Below are positions 18,853-28,284 of a stretch of 64,000 nt of DNA, piece after piece (within the stretch, counting starts at the first letter, position 1; every line of letters begins with the position of its first letter). Below the pieces are notes generated by a model, which did no database searches, was not told where the DNA came from, and worked only from the letters and a program-made list of their open reading frames with translations. Location of the stretch: assembly GCA_034414595.1 (NCBI GenBank), contig DAOULY010000011.1, positions 124,001 to 188,000 on the forward strand, read 5' to 3'. The DNA comes from DAOULY01 sp034414595 (GTDB lineage Bacteria; Chloroflexota; Dehalococcoidia; SZUA-161; JAUWZY01). The translations under genes were made by a program, and so were the position numbers.

Positions 18853-19347
18853 ATGTCAGAAAGCATGGCAATAATACGTAGAGTCATAGAGGAGCATCAG
18901 TCCATTAGAGGGAAAATAAAGCTTGTGGGAGAGTCGCTGAGTGACCAGGAAGCCATAACCAGTTTGAAAAGAGCACGCGTTGACTGGATTCCGGGCCGAC
19001 TGGAGATTCTGGCCGAGAAGCAGGGGAAGCTGCAACAGACGCTGAACTTTCTTGAGGAGGGTCTGGAAAATCACTTTGCCTTTGAAGAAGAAGCCCTGCC
19101 ACCATTGTTTGGTGAATTACTTATGCGGGCGCTTCTACTCGACCATCGGGAAATAAGGAAGGAAATCGCTGAAGCCAAATCAATGGCGCCTGACTTAAGC
19201 CTTGAGGGCTTGAGTCGTGAGGAGTTAATACTCAAAGAGTCGCAAATACAGGGACTGATTGATGGTATCTGCCGTCTAATTGAAGAACACGCTGCCAGGG
19301 AAGAGGTAATCCTGGGGATGCTGCAAAGAGCGCTGCAAGAGGAATAG
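18853..19347 (+). CDS. Hemerythrin-like HHE-domain protein
   Basis: 164 residues, all helical. Candidate iron ligands are spaced as in HHE hemerythrins: EEHQS near the N-terminus, ENHFAFEEEALPP in the middle, LLDHREIRKE, and EEHAAREEVIL near the C-terminus. Such proteins bind a di-iron centre and sense or scavenge O2, NO or peroxide in the cytoplasm. It precedes the rhodanese-ferritin gene by 74 bp, giving a small stress/sulfur group behind hypE. Confidence 0.82.
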   Translation: MSESMAIIRRVIEEHQSIRGKIKLVGESLSDQEAITSLKRARVDWIPGRLEILAEKQGKLQQTLNFLEEGLENHFAFEEEALPPLFGELLMRALLLDHREIRKEIAEAKSMAPDLSLEGLSREELILKESQIQGLIDGICRLIEEHAAREEVILGMLQRALQEE

Positions 19348-19421
19348 CAAATCAGAAACAAGCAAAAGTGCACAATTTGGTGCAGGGTTGCCCAGTGGTG
19401 AACTGACTGGGAAGTCTTGCT

Positions 19422-20270
19422 ATGACTAAAGTAACCTGTGCTGTTGATCAGATAAGAGCTCTGACTCCTGGCGAAGTCAGAGCCTTGCTGGATAGTGACA
19501 GGAAAGGCGAATTTCTTCTTCTCGATGTGAGGCAGCCCGAAGAGCATGAAGCTGGGCATATCCCGGGATCCATGCTAATCCCGCTGGGCGAGCTCGAAGC
19601 CAGGCAGGGAGAATTGGACCGCAGTAAGAAAATCATCGCCTATTGCCGCTCCGGACATAGGAGTATGGCGGCAGCTGTAGCACTCTGTGGACTGGGATTT
19701 GAAGACGTTCACCACCTGGAGGGTGGTATTCTTGGCTGGCCTTATGAGGCTATCGGCGGAATCCCTGAGCAGAAGCCTGATTTGATAACCGAAGCGGCCG
19801 ACGTCGGGGACATTCTCATACTGGCTATTAGGCTGGAGAAAGGCTCATGGGATTTCTATATGGCAGCGCGGGATAAGGCCGAGTCGTCCCAGGTGAAAGG
19901 AACTTTCCAGGTGCTGGCTGATGCCGAAGATGGACATTTGCAGAGGTTGTACCAGCGCTCTATCGGTCTGCTCGGGGATCGGGCACTTCCGGCTTTGGAG
20001 GGACTTAAGCGAGAGATGAAGGTGGCGCATATGGAGGGGGGCATTGAGATCAGTCCGGCTCTAGCCAGAGTAGACGAGAAATTCTCTGATGAGATGGAGG
20101 CACTGGAGATAGCATTGGAAAAGGAATATATGTCATACGACTTTTACAAGCGGACTTCGGTCTTGGTGCAGGACCCGGATGCTAAGGCCCTCCTCCATGA
20201 GCTGGCAGCGGAGGAGCGAAGCCATGCTGATGTCCTGCTAAAGCGAGTAGGGGAAACCGTCCGGCGGTAA
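19422..20270 (+). CDS. Rhodanese-ferritin-like (rubrerythrin-type) fusion protein
   Basis: 282 residues with two domains. Residues ~10-115 form a rhodanese with the sulfur-accepting cysteine in IAYCRSGHRS and the LLDVRQPEEHEAGHIPGS core. Residues ~125-280 form a four-helix ferritin-like domain with two sets of carboxylate/His ligands: LEKGSWDFYMAARDKAE with DAEDGHLQRLY, and LEKEYMSYDFYKRTS with AEERSHADVLLKR. No rubredoxin domain is present. The fusion puts persulfide transfer and a di-iron centre on one chain, suggesting peroxide or sulfide detoxification. The MBL-rhodanese gene follows after 20 bp. Confidence 0.88.
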   Translation: MTKVTCAVDQIRALTPGEVRALLDSDRKGEFLLLDVRQPEEHEAGHIPGSMLIPLGELEARQGELDRSKKIIAYCRSGHRSMAAAVALCGLGFEDVHHLEGGILGWPYEAIGGIPEQKPDLITEAADVGDILILAIRLEKGSWDFYMAARDKAESSQVKGTFQVLADAEDGHLQRLYQRSIGLLGDRALPALEGLKREMKVAHMEGGIEISPALARVDEKFSDEMEALEIALEKEYMSYDFYKRTSVLVQDPDAKALLHELAAEERSHADVLLKRVGETVRR

Positions 20271-20290
20271 TATTTGGTGAGGGTGTTCAG

Positions 20291-21661
20291 ATGATTTTTG
20301 AGCGCATAAAGTCCGAGGGAATAGCCCATAATTCTTATTTGATTGGCTCTGGCAGCGATGCTGCCGTTGTTGACCCCCGGCGCGACTGCCAGATTTACAT
20401 TGACCTGGCCCAGCAGCATGGCCTAAAAATCAGGCATATTTTTGAGACCCACCGCAACGAGGATTATGCCATCGGCTCCATAGAGCTGAATAGCTTTACC
20501 GGAGCCGAAATATACCATGGCCCGGGGCTGGACTGGAAATACGGCAATACCTCGAGTGATGGGCAGCAATTCCAAATTGGCGATCTCAGGCTGAACGCTA
20601 TCCATACCCCGGGGCACACTGACGAGAGCATGTCCTATGCGGTGGCTGACCTTGCCTCTGGTGAGGCCACGGTAATGGTATTCACTGGGGATGCGTTGTT
20701 TGTGGATGATGTTGGCCGTACTGACCTCTATGGCCCCGAAGAGGCCCCGAGACTGGCTGTAAATCTCTATGACAGCATCTTCGGCAAGCTACTTCCTCTG
20801 GGTGATGGGGTTATTCTGTGCCCGGCCCACGGCGCGGGCTCAGTCTGTGGCCTGAATATCGCTGACAGGGATGAGAGCACCCTTGGTATAGAGAGAGTCC
20901 AAAACCCGGTACTGCAAAAGAGCAGAGATGAGTTCATAAAATATAAGATGGCTGAACAACTGGAGAGGCCCTATTACTTCCGCCAGATGGAGAAATATAA
21001 TCTGGAAGGTCCTCCTCTTCTGGGCTGTATGCCTTTACCGGCTCCACTCACTCCAATCGAGTTCAGGGATGAGATGGAAAGAGGAGCGGTGGTTGTTGAC
21101 ACCAGCGTACCCGCTGCCTTTGGCGGTGCCCATATCAAAGGGTCCTACAGCGTCTGGCTTGAAGGATTGCCCGTCTTCGCTGGCTGGGTGCTTTCCTACG
21201 ACACACCTATCCTGCTAGTGTTGGAAGACCAGTGTCATCTGGAGAGAGCGGTTCGCTATCTGATACGCGCTGGCTATGACCGGATTGTTGGCTATCTCAA
21301 GGATGGTGTTGAGGGCTGGTATAATGCCGGATTTCCCATTGAAAGCCTGCCCTTGCTTTCGGTGCATCAACTTAAGGATAAGATAGCCCGGTGTGAAGAA
21401 TTGTTAGTCCTGGATACCAGGGGTCAAGACGAATGGGAATCAGGGCACATAAGGGGGGCGCTCCATATCTATGTGGGCTATCTTGAACAGAGACTGGCGG
21501 AAGTCCCCAAGGACAATCCTGTGGCGGTGATTTGCAATGTTGGGCACCGTGCCGGGCTTGGTGCCAGTATCCTGCTCCGCGCTGGCTATCGAGAGGTGTA
21601 CAATGTCCTGGGAAGCGTCAAGGCATGGACTGCTGCTGGTTTTCCCATCACCACTGATTAG
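20291..21661 (+). CDS. MBL-fold protein fused to two rhodanese domains, with altered metal site
   Basis: 456 residues. The N-terminal ~240 residues resemble ETHE1/persulfide-dioxygenase MBL proteins (HTPGHTDESMSY, FTGDALFVDDVGRTDL, CPAHGAGSVCG). The usual THxHxDH motif is instead ETHRNEDYAIGS, which lacks two of the three expected metal ligands. Two rhodanese domains follow. The first (VVVDTSVPAAFGGAHIKGS) has no cysteine at the active loop; the second has ICNVGHRAG with Cys. It may be a persulfide-handling protein rather than an active dioxygenase. It shares a transcript with the rhodanese-ferritin gene. Confidence 0.85.
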   Translation: MIFERIKSEGIAHNSYLIGSGSDAAVVDPRRDCQIYIDLAQQHGLKIRHIFETHRNEDYAIGSIELNSFTGAEIYHGPGLDWKYGNTSSDGQQFQIGDLRLNAIHTPGHTDESMSYAVADLASGEATVMVFTGDALFVDDVGRTDLYGPEEAPRLAVNLYDSIFGKLLPLGDGVILCPAHGAGSVCGLNIADRDESTLGIERVQNPVLQKSRDEFIKYKMAEQLERPYYFRQMEKYNLEGPPLLGCMPLPAPLTPIEFRDEMERGAVVVDTSVPAAFGGAHIKGSYSVWLEGLPVFAGWVLSYDTPILLVLEDQCHLERAVRYLIRAGYDRIVGYLKDGVEGWYNAGFPIESLPLLSVHQLKDKIARCEELLVLDTRGQDEWESGHIRGALHIYVGYLEQRLAEVPKDNPVAVICNVGHRAGLGASILLRAGYREVYNVLGSVKAWTAAGFPITTD

Positions 21662-21745
21662 CGTCGGCTATTTATGTTGTTTCGGCTCTGTGGTATGCTT
21701 GGGGATCACCTGCTGCCTTGCCCACAGTATAGGGGAGGGATGGGG

Positions 21746-21775
21746 TTGACAGAGCGTAATTTCCTGTGGTAGAAT
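21746..21775 (+). promoter_or_regulatory. Sigma70-type promoter for the fdh operon
   Basis: TTGACA at 21746-21751, 18-bp spacer, TAGAAT at 21770-21775. It lies ~200 bp ahead of fdhA in a 314-bp gene-free region, giving a long leader. Confidence 0.6.
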
Positions 21776-21789
21776 GCGTCACGGTAAGA

Positions 21790-21950
21790 ACGCCCTGTTT
21801 TTGTAGCGTATCAGGCTGGTAAAATGCTGGTAGATGGCTTTATTATTTGCGAAAAGTACCTTAGGGCGTCGCCATCAATTTCACCTGTTTTTGACTTTGT
21901 GGCATTGGGTCGCACCGGAAGCCTACGTGTAGGCGATTTCGAGTGCGGCC
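21790..21950 (+). promoter_or_regulatory. Structured 5' leader of fdhA (possible riboswitch)
   Basis: Two stems stand out in the leader. ACGCCCT at 21790-21796 can pair with AGGGCGT at 21863-21869. GGTCGCAC at 21908-21915 pairs with GTGCGGCC at 21943-21950 (8 bp, one G-U) and encloses an internal loop plus the hairpin GCCTA-CGTG-TAGGC. The ribosome site AAGGAGG follows at 21962-21968. I could not match it to a known riboswitch class by eye; a molybdenum/tungsten cofactor class would be the natural guess from the gene. Confidence 0.45.
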
Positions 21951-21975
21951 AAATCTTTTATGAAGGAGGTACCCA

Positions 21976-24900
21976 GTGGAGCTAACCCGCAGAGAGTTCT
22001 TCAAGCTCAGTGGGGCTGGAATGGGCGGTGCGGTACTCTTCGGAGCTGCAGGCTCGATAGGTGGTCCTGCTGCTGCCGCTGGCCAGTGGTCCCATCCCAT
22101 ACATAAGAAGATTAAGAACGGCCAAATAGTGAGTGAGTATGCTACCATCTGCCCCTTTGATGCCACCGGCTGTGGCTTCATCGTCGGCACTGAGGGGACT
22201 GAGCAAAACAAGGTGGTAAACATCGAAGGGGACCCCGATCATCCCATAAACCGTGGTGGGGCCTGTTCCAAGGGGTCCAGCCTGGCCCAGCACCACACGG
22301 TTGACGGCAAGGATAACGAGCGGCGGCTGACCAAGCCGCTGTACCGGGCGGCGGGCAGCTCTTCTTGGCAGGAGAAGACTTGGGACGAGGCCATTAGTGA
22401 GATAGCTGCTAAGATCAAGGCCACCCGCGACGCCAACTTCACACAGACCGATGGTGGCAACACGGTGAACCGCACCGAGGCCATCGCCTCCATCGGCGGC
22501 TCTGCACTGGACAATGAGGAGTGCTATCTCCTGGCGAAGCTGGGGCGCGCCCTCGGTCTGGTGTATATTGAACACCACGCACGTATATGACACTCTGCCA
22601 CTGTCGCCAGTTTGGCGGAGACATTCGGCAGAGGAGCGATGACCAATCACTGGATCGACATCGGCAACAGCGATTGCATAATGGCCATCGGATCTAACCC
22701 CGCTGAGAACCACCCGGCCTCCTTCGGCTGGGTGCAGGAGGCCATAGATAAGGGCGCCAAGCTCATTTCTGTGGACCCACGCTTCACCCGTACCTCCTCC
22801 CGGGCTCATATCTACGCCCCGATAAGGTCGGGCACCGACATTGCCTTTATCGGCGGCATGATACGATATGTGCTCGAGGATATGAGAATCAACCCGGCCA
22901 ATTACAATACGCAGTACGTCTGCGAATATACCAACGCCGCGCTCATCATCAATTCTGGATACCAGGGCCCTCCTGACCTGGATGGCAAGTTCATCGGTTA
23001 CGATTCCACTAACAGGAAATACTCTGATAAGTCAAAATGGCAATATGCCAACACCACTGCTCCTACCGTGGAGGCGAAGCTAACGGCCAATAACTGCGAC
23101 TGGAGCGGCTGGACCGAGTGGACTGATTTGAACCAGTACTGTGTCCTGAGGCTACTATGGGACCATTTTTCACGCTACACCATGGAAAAGGTCAGTCAGA
23201 TTACGGGATGCCCTGAGGACATCCTGCTCGAGGTCTACAAGACCTATGCCGCTACGGGGCAGACGGGCAAGGCTGGTACCATATGTTATGCCATGGGCAC
23301 CACGCAGCATACCTATGGCACGCAGAATATTCGCACCTATGCCATATTGCAACTCCTGCTGGGCAACATCGGCGTTTCCGGGGGCGGTATCAACGCCATG
23401 AGGGGCGAGGCCAATGTCCAGGGCTCAACAGACCATTGTCTGCTGTGGCATATCCTGCCCGGATACCTCGGAGTGCCCACGGATGCCGATACCAACCTTG
23501 CCGCCTATCTTACTCGAGTTACACCGTCGACGGTTACCCCCAACGGGCTCACCGGCGACAAGAGCGCCAACTGGTGGTCGAACTATCAGAAGTACATCGT
23601 GAGCCTGCTCAAAGCCTGGTACGGTACTAACGCTACCAGTGGCAATGACTTCATGTTCAGTGCCTTGCCCAAGGTCAAGACAGGTGTGGACTACTCCTGG
23701 ATATCCCTCTTTGAGGCAATGTATGCTGGAACCATCAAAGGGGCCATGGTCTGGGGCCAGAACCCGGCGGTGTGCGGTCCTAACTCCAACAGGGAGCGAG
23801 CGGCACTAGAGAACCTTGAGTGGCTGGTGGTGGTGGACATCTGGGAGACTGAGACCGCTGCCTTCTGGAAGCGCCCAGGCGCTAACTCCTCGGCGATCAA
23901 TACCGAGGTCTGGCTACTGCCCGCAGCGTTTTCCTATGAGAAACAGGGCAGCGTGACCAACAGCGGGCGCTGGGCACAGTGGCGCTACAAGTGCGTCAAC
24001 CCGCCAGGGGACGCAAGGGCAGACCTGGATATGCTCAACGACCTGGGGCTCAAGCTCCAGGAGCTATATGGGGCTGATGCCACTGCTCCCAACCGCAATG
24101 CCATCGTCAATCTGACCTGGGGTTATGCTACCGCTGGCTATGGTGGCGAAGCAGACGCAGAGACGGTGGCCAAGGAGATCAACGGCTACGCCGTGCAAGG
24201 CTTTACCACAGGCACGACCACGTATGTTGCTGGCGATCTTCTCAATTCATTCGGGCATCTACAGACTGATGGCAGTACAAGCAGCGGCAACTGGCTCTAC
24301 TGTGCCAGCTTTACCAATTCGGGCAACATGATCAAGCGCCGCGACACAACCCCGGACTACTTCAATACCGGTCTGTACCCCAACTGGGGCTGGGCCTGGC
24401 CGGTGAACCGCCGCATCATCTATAACCGGGCTTCGGTGGACCTCGACGGCGTTCCCTGGGACAAGGAGCATCCAGTTATCTGGTACATAAATGGCTCTTG
24501 GGAAGGTGACGTGGCCGATGGCGGCTGGGCGCCGATAAATGCGGCTGCCGCCGGTTCAAAGTACCTCCCGTTCATTATGAAGCCAGAGGGTGTAGGCCGC
24601 ATCTTCGGCATGGGCCGGGCCGATGGTCCACTTCCGGAGCATTATGAGCCCTGGGAGAGCCCGATCGAGAATCCTATGTCAGGGACTCAGATTGACCCGG
24701 CCGGTATGATCTGGGAAACGGATGGCCCGGACTATGACCGCGATGCCAGGCGTGTCTTGTATCCCATCGTCTGCAGCACCTACAGGATTACGGAGCACTG
24801 GCAGTCGGGGCAATTGACCCGGAACATACCCTTCCTGGTGGAGCTACAGCCTGAGATGTTTGTGGAGATGAGCGAGGAGCTGGCCGATGAGAAGGGCATC

Positions 24901-25149
24901 CGCAATGGGGACAAGGTCAAGGTGAAGACGGCCAGGGGCGAGGTGGAAGGAGTAGCTGTGGTGACCAAGCGATTCCGACCCTTCCAGCTAAATGGCACCA
25001 AAGTGCACCAGATCGGTATGCCCTGGCACTGGGGCTATCAAGGAATCTCCACCGGGGACAGTGCCAATTTGTTGACCCCTCATGTCGGTGATGCAAATAC
25101 TGGAATTCCCGAGTACAAGGCATTCTTGTGCAACATAGAGAAGGCCTGA
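21976..25149 (+). CDS. fdhA: Selenocysteine-containing formate dehydrogenase/molybdopterin oxidoreductase, catalytic subunit (Tat-exported)
   Basis: Read as one 1057-residue protein through the in-frame TGA at 22588-22590 (Sec205). The surrounding HARI-U-HSATVASLAETFG is the conserved active site of Sec formate dehydrogenases, and a hairpin follows the UGA. GTG start after AAGGAGG. The N-terminus has a twin-arginine signal (TRREFFKLSG, then a hydrophobic stretch), so it works outside the membrane. The [4Fe-4S] motif reads CPFDATGC...C97, with Asp62 where the second Cys is usual. Later blocks are typical of bis-MGD enzymes (GSNPAENHP, CYAMGTTQHTYG, GGINAMRGEANVQG, VVDIWETETAAFW, C-terminal barrel). 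In Dehalococcoides the related subunit (OmeA) is known to have Ser at this position. Followed by fdhB after 35 bp. Confidence 0.95.
22588..22633 (+). promoter_or_regulatory. UGA Sec codon and bSECIS hairpin in fdhA
   Basis: TGA at 22588-22590, then CTCTGCC at 22593-22599 pairs with GGCAGAG at 22627-22633; inside it CGCCA (22605-22609) pairs with TGGCG (22613-22617) around GTT. The apical loop lies about 20 nt after the UGA, within the range of bacterial SECIS elements that recruit SelB. Confidence 0.85.
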
Positions 25150-25184
25150 GGCGGATGTAAAGAACTGGACGCAGGAGGATAAAG

Positions 25185-26033
25185 ATGCCAAAGGCGATGT
25201 TGATCGATGTCTCCAAGTGTATGGGCTGCCGCGGGTGTCAGGTTATTTGCAAGGAGTGGAACGACCGTCCCGCGGAAAAGACCGAGAACAAGGGGAGTTA
25301 TGAGAACCCTCCTGAGCTATCGGCGAGCACGTGGAACAGGGTTGAGTTCTACGAAGGTTACAACGAGTGGACCTTCCGCACTCATCGGTGTTTGCACTGC
25401 ACCGATGCCAGCTGTGTCAATGTCTGCCCCACGGGCTCGATGCACCATGAAGTTGTCGAAATAACTGGAGGTGGCGGCGAGATCGAGATAGTGCTCAACG
25501 ACCAGCTATGGTGCATTGGCTGTGGCTACTGTGCCATGGCCTGCCCCTTCGATGCAGTGCACAAGGAGGTTGGCGAGCTCTTGGTGGGCCCTGACCCGGA
25601 ACTCAATCCCATATATTCGGTTAACGGGTCGGCGCAGAAATGCATATTCTGCATCGACCGGGTGCAAAACGGGTACGAGCCAGCCTGTGCTAAGACATGC
25701 CCGCCAGGGGCCATCCAGTTCGGGGAGCGCGCGGAGCTCCTGGCTTCGGCTCGTGACCGTGTGGCCTACCTGAAGTCCAACGGCTTCCCTGAAGCATACA
25801 TCTATGGGGAAACCGAGCTCGGCGGGCTGGGGCAGATGTACATTCTGACTAAGCGTGCTTCAGAGCTGGGCTTGCCCGATGCACCTGAGGTGGCCACATC
25901 GTCGGTGCTCATGCAGTGGCTGAGCGGCCTTATCGCTGCTGGTGCAGTGGCCGCTGTGCCGTTCTGGCTTCTATTCCGACGCCGGAGGCGGCTGGAGGAG
26001 GAGCAATCTAAAGTAGGAGGTGAGCAGAGATGA
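25185..26033 (+). CDS. fdhB: Formate dehydrogenase iron-sulfur subunit, four [4Fe-4S] clusters, C-terminal membrane helix
   Basis: 282 residues. Four cysteine sets are visible: CMGCRGCQVICKEW, CLHCTDASCVNVCPTGS, CIGCGYCAMACPFDA and CIFCIDRV...CAKTCPPGA. A single hydrophobic helix (LSGLIAAGAVAAVPFWLLF) near the C-terminus is followed by RRRRRLEEE. This is the electron-transfer subunit (FdnH/HupX/DmsB class) between FdhA and the membrane subunit. No own signal peptide is seen, so co-export with FdhA or insertion by its tail is implied. The stop overlaps the next start (ATGA). Confidence 0.93.
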   Translation: MPKAMLIDVSKCMGCRGCQVICKEWNDRPAEKTENKGSYENPPELSASTWNRVEFYEGYNEWTFRTHRCLHCTDASCVNVCPTGSMHHEVVEITGGGGEIEIVLNDQLWCIGCGYCAMACPFDAVHKEVGELLVGPDPELNPIYSVNGSAQKCIFCIDRVQNGYEPACAKTCPPGAIQFGERAELLASARDRVAYLKSNGFPEAYIYGETELGGLGQMYILTKRASELGLPDAPEVATSSVLMQWLSGLIAAGAVAAVPFWLLFRRRRRLEEEQSKVGGEQR

Positions 26034-26917
26034 CATGGGGACCACTGATCTACCTCTACCTCTGGCTTGCTGGCATGGCAGGCGGTGCCTTCATGGCAGC
26101 CTTCTTGGTTGACCGCTTCACCGGCGGGGGCAATAAGCCACTGCTACGGCTGGCGACTTATCTGGGCATCCCACTGGCCGTAATAGGCGTGATACTATTG
26201 ATCTTCGACCTTGGCCATATTCAACAATTCTGGCACCTGATGGGCAGGTTCTATATAGTGTCGCCCATGTCAATGGGCACCTGGATACTGCTGCTCTGGG
26301 TGGGCGCTGCAGTGGTCCTGGTCATCCTGTGGTTGGCTGAGAGCTACGTCAGCAAAGAGACGGCAGCGAGTCTGAAGGGAATAACGGGGCTCGTGTCCTG
26401 GGCCGAGCTGGTTCTCTCTGCATTCATTATGTCCTACACTGGCGTGCTCCTGGCGACCAGCAATCAACCCATCTGGTCAGACACGTGGCTTTTGCCCGCG
26501 TTGTTCGTGACCTCTGCTGTATCCACCGGCGTTGCCTTGCTTGTGCTGACTTCGCTTGTCACTGAGCGTCGTTACAAGAAGACGGTGGCGTCAGGGCACA
26601 TACTATCGCGGCTGGCCGAAGCCGATGCCATATTGATCCTTATGGAGCTGGGTGTGTTGGCTTTCCTTGCCGTCTGGATGGGTGCCACGGCCTCGGAGAG
26701 CTTGAGGCTTCTTATCATAGGCACACTGGCTGCTCCATTCTGGGTCGGTGTTATCGCCTTTGCCCTGCTCATTCCACTTTGGCTGGAGCTTGCCAACTGG
26801 GGCAAGGAATTGACAGCAACAAGGTCTACATTGCGCATGGCTTTGGCTTCTACCACGATTGTGGTATTGGGCGGTCTGGTACTGAGGGCAGTGATAACTA
26901 TAGGAGGCCAGCTCTAA
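26030..26917 (+). CDS. NrfD/PsrC-type membrane subunit
   Basis: 295 residues, mostly hydrophobic, with about eight predicted transmembrane helices (LYLWLAGMAGGAFMAAFL, IPLAVIGVILLIFDLGH, WILLLWVGAAVVLVILW and so on). The GxxGG near the N-terminus and D-L-G-H pattern fit the NrfD/PsrC family, which anchors molybdoenzymes and passes electrons to or from quinone without heme. It overlaps fdhB by 4 bp. Comparable to OmeB of the Dehalococcoides organohalide respiration complex, though that link is inferred from context. Confidence 0.9.
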   Translation: MTWGPLIYLYLWLAGMAGGAFMAAFLVDRFTGGGNKPLLRLATYLGIPLAVIGVILLIFDLGHIQQFWHLMGRFYIVSPMSMGTWILLLWVGAAVVLVILWLAESYVSKETAASLKGITGLVSWAELVLSAFIMSYTGVLLATSNQPIWSDTWLLPALFVTSAVSTGVALLVLTSLVTERRYKKTVASGHILSRLAEADAILILMELGVLAFLAVWMGATASESLRLLIIGTLAAPFWVGVIAFALLIPLWLELANWGKELTATRSTLRMALASTTIVVLGGLVLRAVITIGGQL

Positions 26918-26991
26918 GCAGAAACACTCAGTTCAGCGGACGATGAGCGGGATGTGAGTTTTTGAGTTCTGTCGGCGAAGGTTAAAGCGTA

Positions 26992-27867
26992 TTGTCGTCT
27001 CAAGGTGTTGAAGCCCGAATAATTCAGAAGCTGGCTGAGTGGGAGCGAGAGGGCGAGGAGCTTCCAGGGTTTGTCTCCCTTTACGGCGAGCTGGTTGCCA
27101 TCCAGCTTAGGGCGAAGGATACTTTTGCCGCCTCACCGCTGAATCCAGTCGCTTGCGGCATTGCTGAGGCTCTCGTTCAGGGGCAATCGGTTCAGGATTC
27201 ACCTCTTCTTTCCTTCTCCGACCTATCACTCGATTGGGAGCACGTGGGGGCTGTATTCCAGGAGGTGGCGCTGGTGGTGGCCAGGGATGCCTCGGACAGC
27301 TCAAGGGAAGTTGAGAGCTTGGGGAAAATCGCCTCTGACACTACCCATCTAAAACATGTGGTCGAGCTTTGGTACCAGGGGGCTTCTTTAGCTCCTGTTG
27401 TCGAGGCAAGCGGCATCGACCGCGAAGTTCTCGACTTTGTAGCACATGCTGCTCTCAAGCCCTTTCTGGCACTGCACTCAGAGGCGTTGCTACCCAAAGT
27501 CAAGCAGGAATACTGGAGACGCAGGATTTGCCCGGTCTGCGGAGGTAAACCAGACTTCGCTTTCCTGGACAAGGAGAGGGGGTCTCGCTGGCTCCTCTGC
27601 TCTCGCTGCGATGCTGAATGGCTCTTCCAGAGATTGGAGTGCCCGTACTGCGGCACTCAGGACCAGGAGGTCCTGTCTTATTTCACCGATGATAAGAGCC
27701 TGTACCGTCTCTATGTGTGCCGACAATGTCACACTTATATCAAGGCGATAGATTTGCGTCAGGCAGCCGGAGATGTACTGCTGCCATTGGAACGGGTCTT
27801 GACCCTGGACTTGGACGGGCAAGGGCAGGAGGAGGGCTACCGCGCTGGCTGGATAGCCGGCACCTGA
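26992..27867 (+). CDS. fdhE: FdhE, formate dehydrogenase accessory protein
   Basis: 291 residues with the zinc-ribbon/rubredoxin-like core of FdhE: CPVCGGKPDF, CSRCDAEW, CPYCGTQDQE and CRQCHTYIKAID. FdhE is needed for maturation of exported formate dehydrogenases and binds the catalytic subunit before Tat export. The start is the TTG at 26992; an in-frame TAA at 26983 rules out a longer form. The position between the dehydrogenase genes and the Tat genes fits the role. Confidence 0.92.
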   Translation: MSSQGVEARIIQKLAEWEREGEELPGFVSLYGELVAIQLRAKDTFAASPLNPVACGIAEALVQGQSVQDSPLLSFSDLSLDWEHVGAVFQEVALVVARDASDSSREVESLGKIASDTTHLKHVVELWYQGASLAPVVEASGIDREVLDFVAHAALKPFLALHSEALLPKVKQEYWRRRICPVCGGKPDFAFLDKERGSRWLLCSRCDAEWLFQRLECPYCGTQDQEVLSYFTDDKSLYRLYVCRQCHTYIKAIDLRQAAGDVLLPLERVLTLDLDGQGQEEGYRAGWIAGT

Positions 27868-27984
27868 CCAGTGCCACAGTCGATCCTCCGAGTTAGTTGG
27901 CATGGTCAGCAAGGGTATTGACCAGAGCGCTTGCCATTGACGAAATAAAAGTTTAAGATTATGTTGATAAGGAGGTGAGTAAAG

Positions 27985-28179
27985 ATGCCGTTTCGTATTG
28001 GCCCCACAGAACTGATCATCATCTTGGTGCTGGTGCTCATCATCTTCGGTGTGGGCAAGTTGCCCCAGGTAGGTAGCGCTATGGGCAGAGGGATACGAGA
28101 GTTCCGCAAGGGGCAAAGAGGCGACTTTGATGAGGACACCAAGACGATCTCGGACGAATCCAAGAAAGAGGAGAAGTAA
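27985..28179 (+). CDS. tatA: Sec-independent translocase subunit TatA
   Basis: 64 residues. N-terminal helix ELIIILVLVLIIFGVGKLP followed by the amphipathic helix VGSAMGRGIREFRKG and an acidic/basic tail. This is the classic TatA layout, forming the pore for folded twin-arginine substrates such as FdhA. Strong GGAGG site just before the ATG. Confidence 0.95.
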   Translation: MPFRIGPTELIIILVLVLIIFGVGKLPQVGSAMGRGIREFRKGQRGDFDEDTKTISDESKKEEK

Positions 28180-28284
28180 GCCACCAAGAGCGAGGTCAAA
28201 TCCAAAAGGCTCTGTTCGACACCGATGGCGATAGAACATACTACTAAAGCTATGGGGCACTGAGAGGGACAAGGAGAAGCAGCG

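Noticed and set aside
22612..25149. Formate dehydrogenase starting after the TGA
   Set aside because: It would lack the Tat signal, the cluster and the active-site residue; Sec read-through explains both halves.
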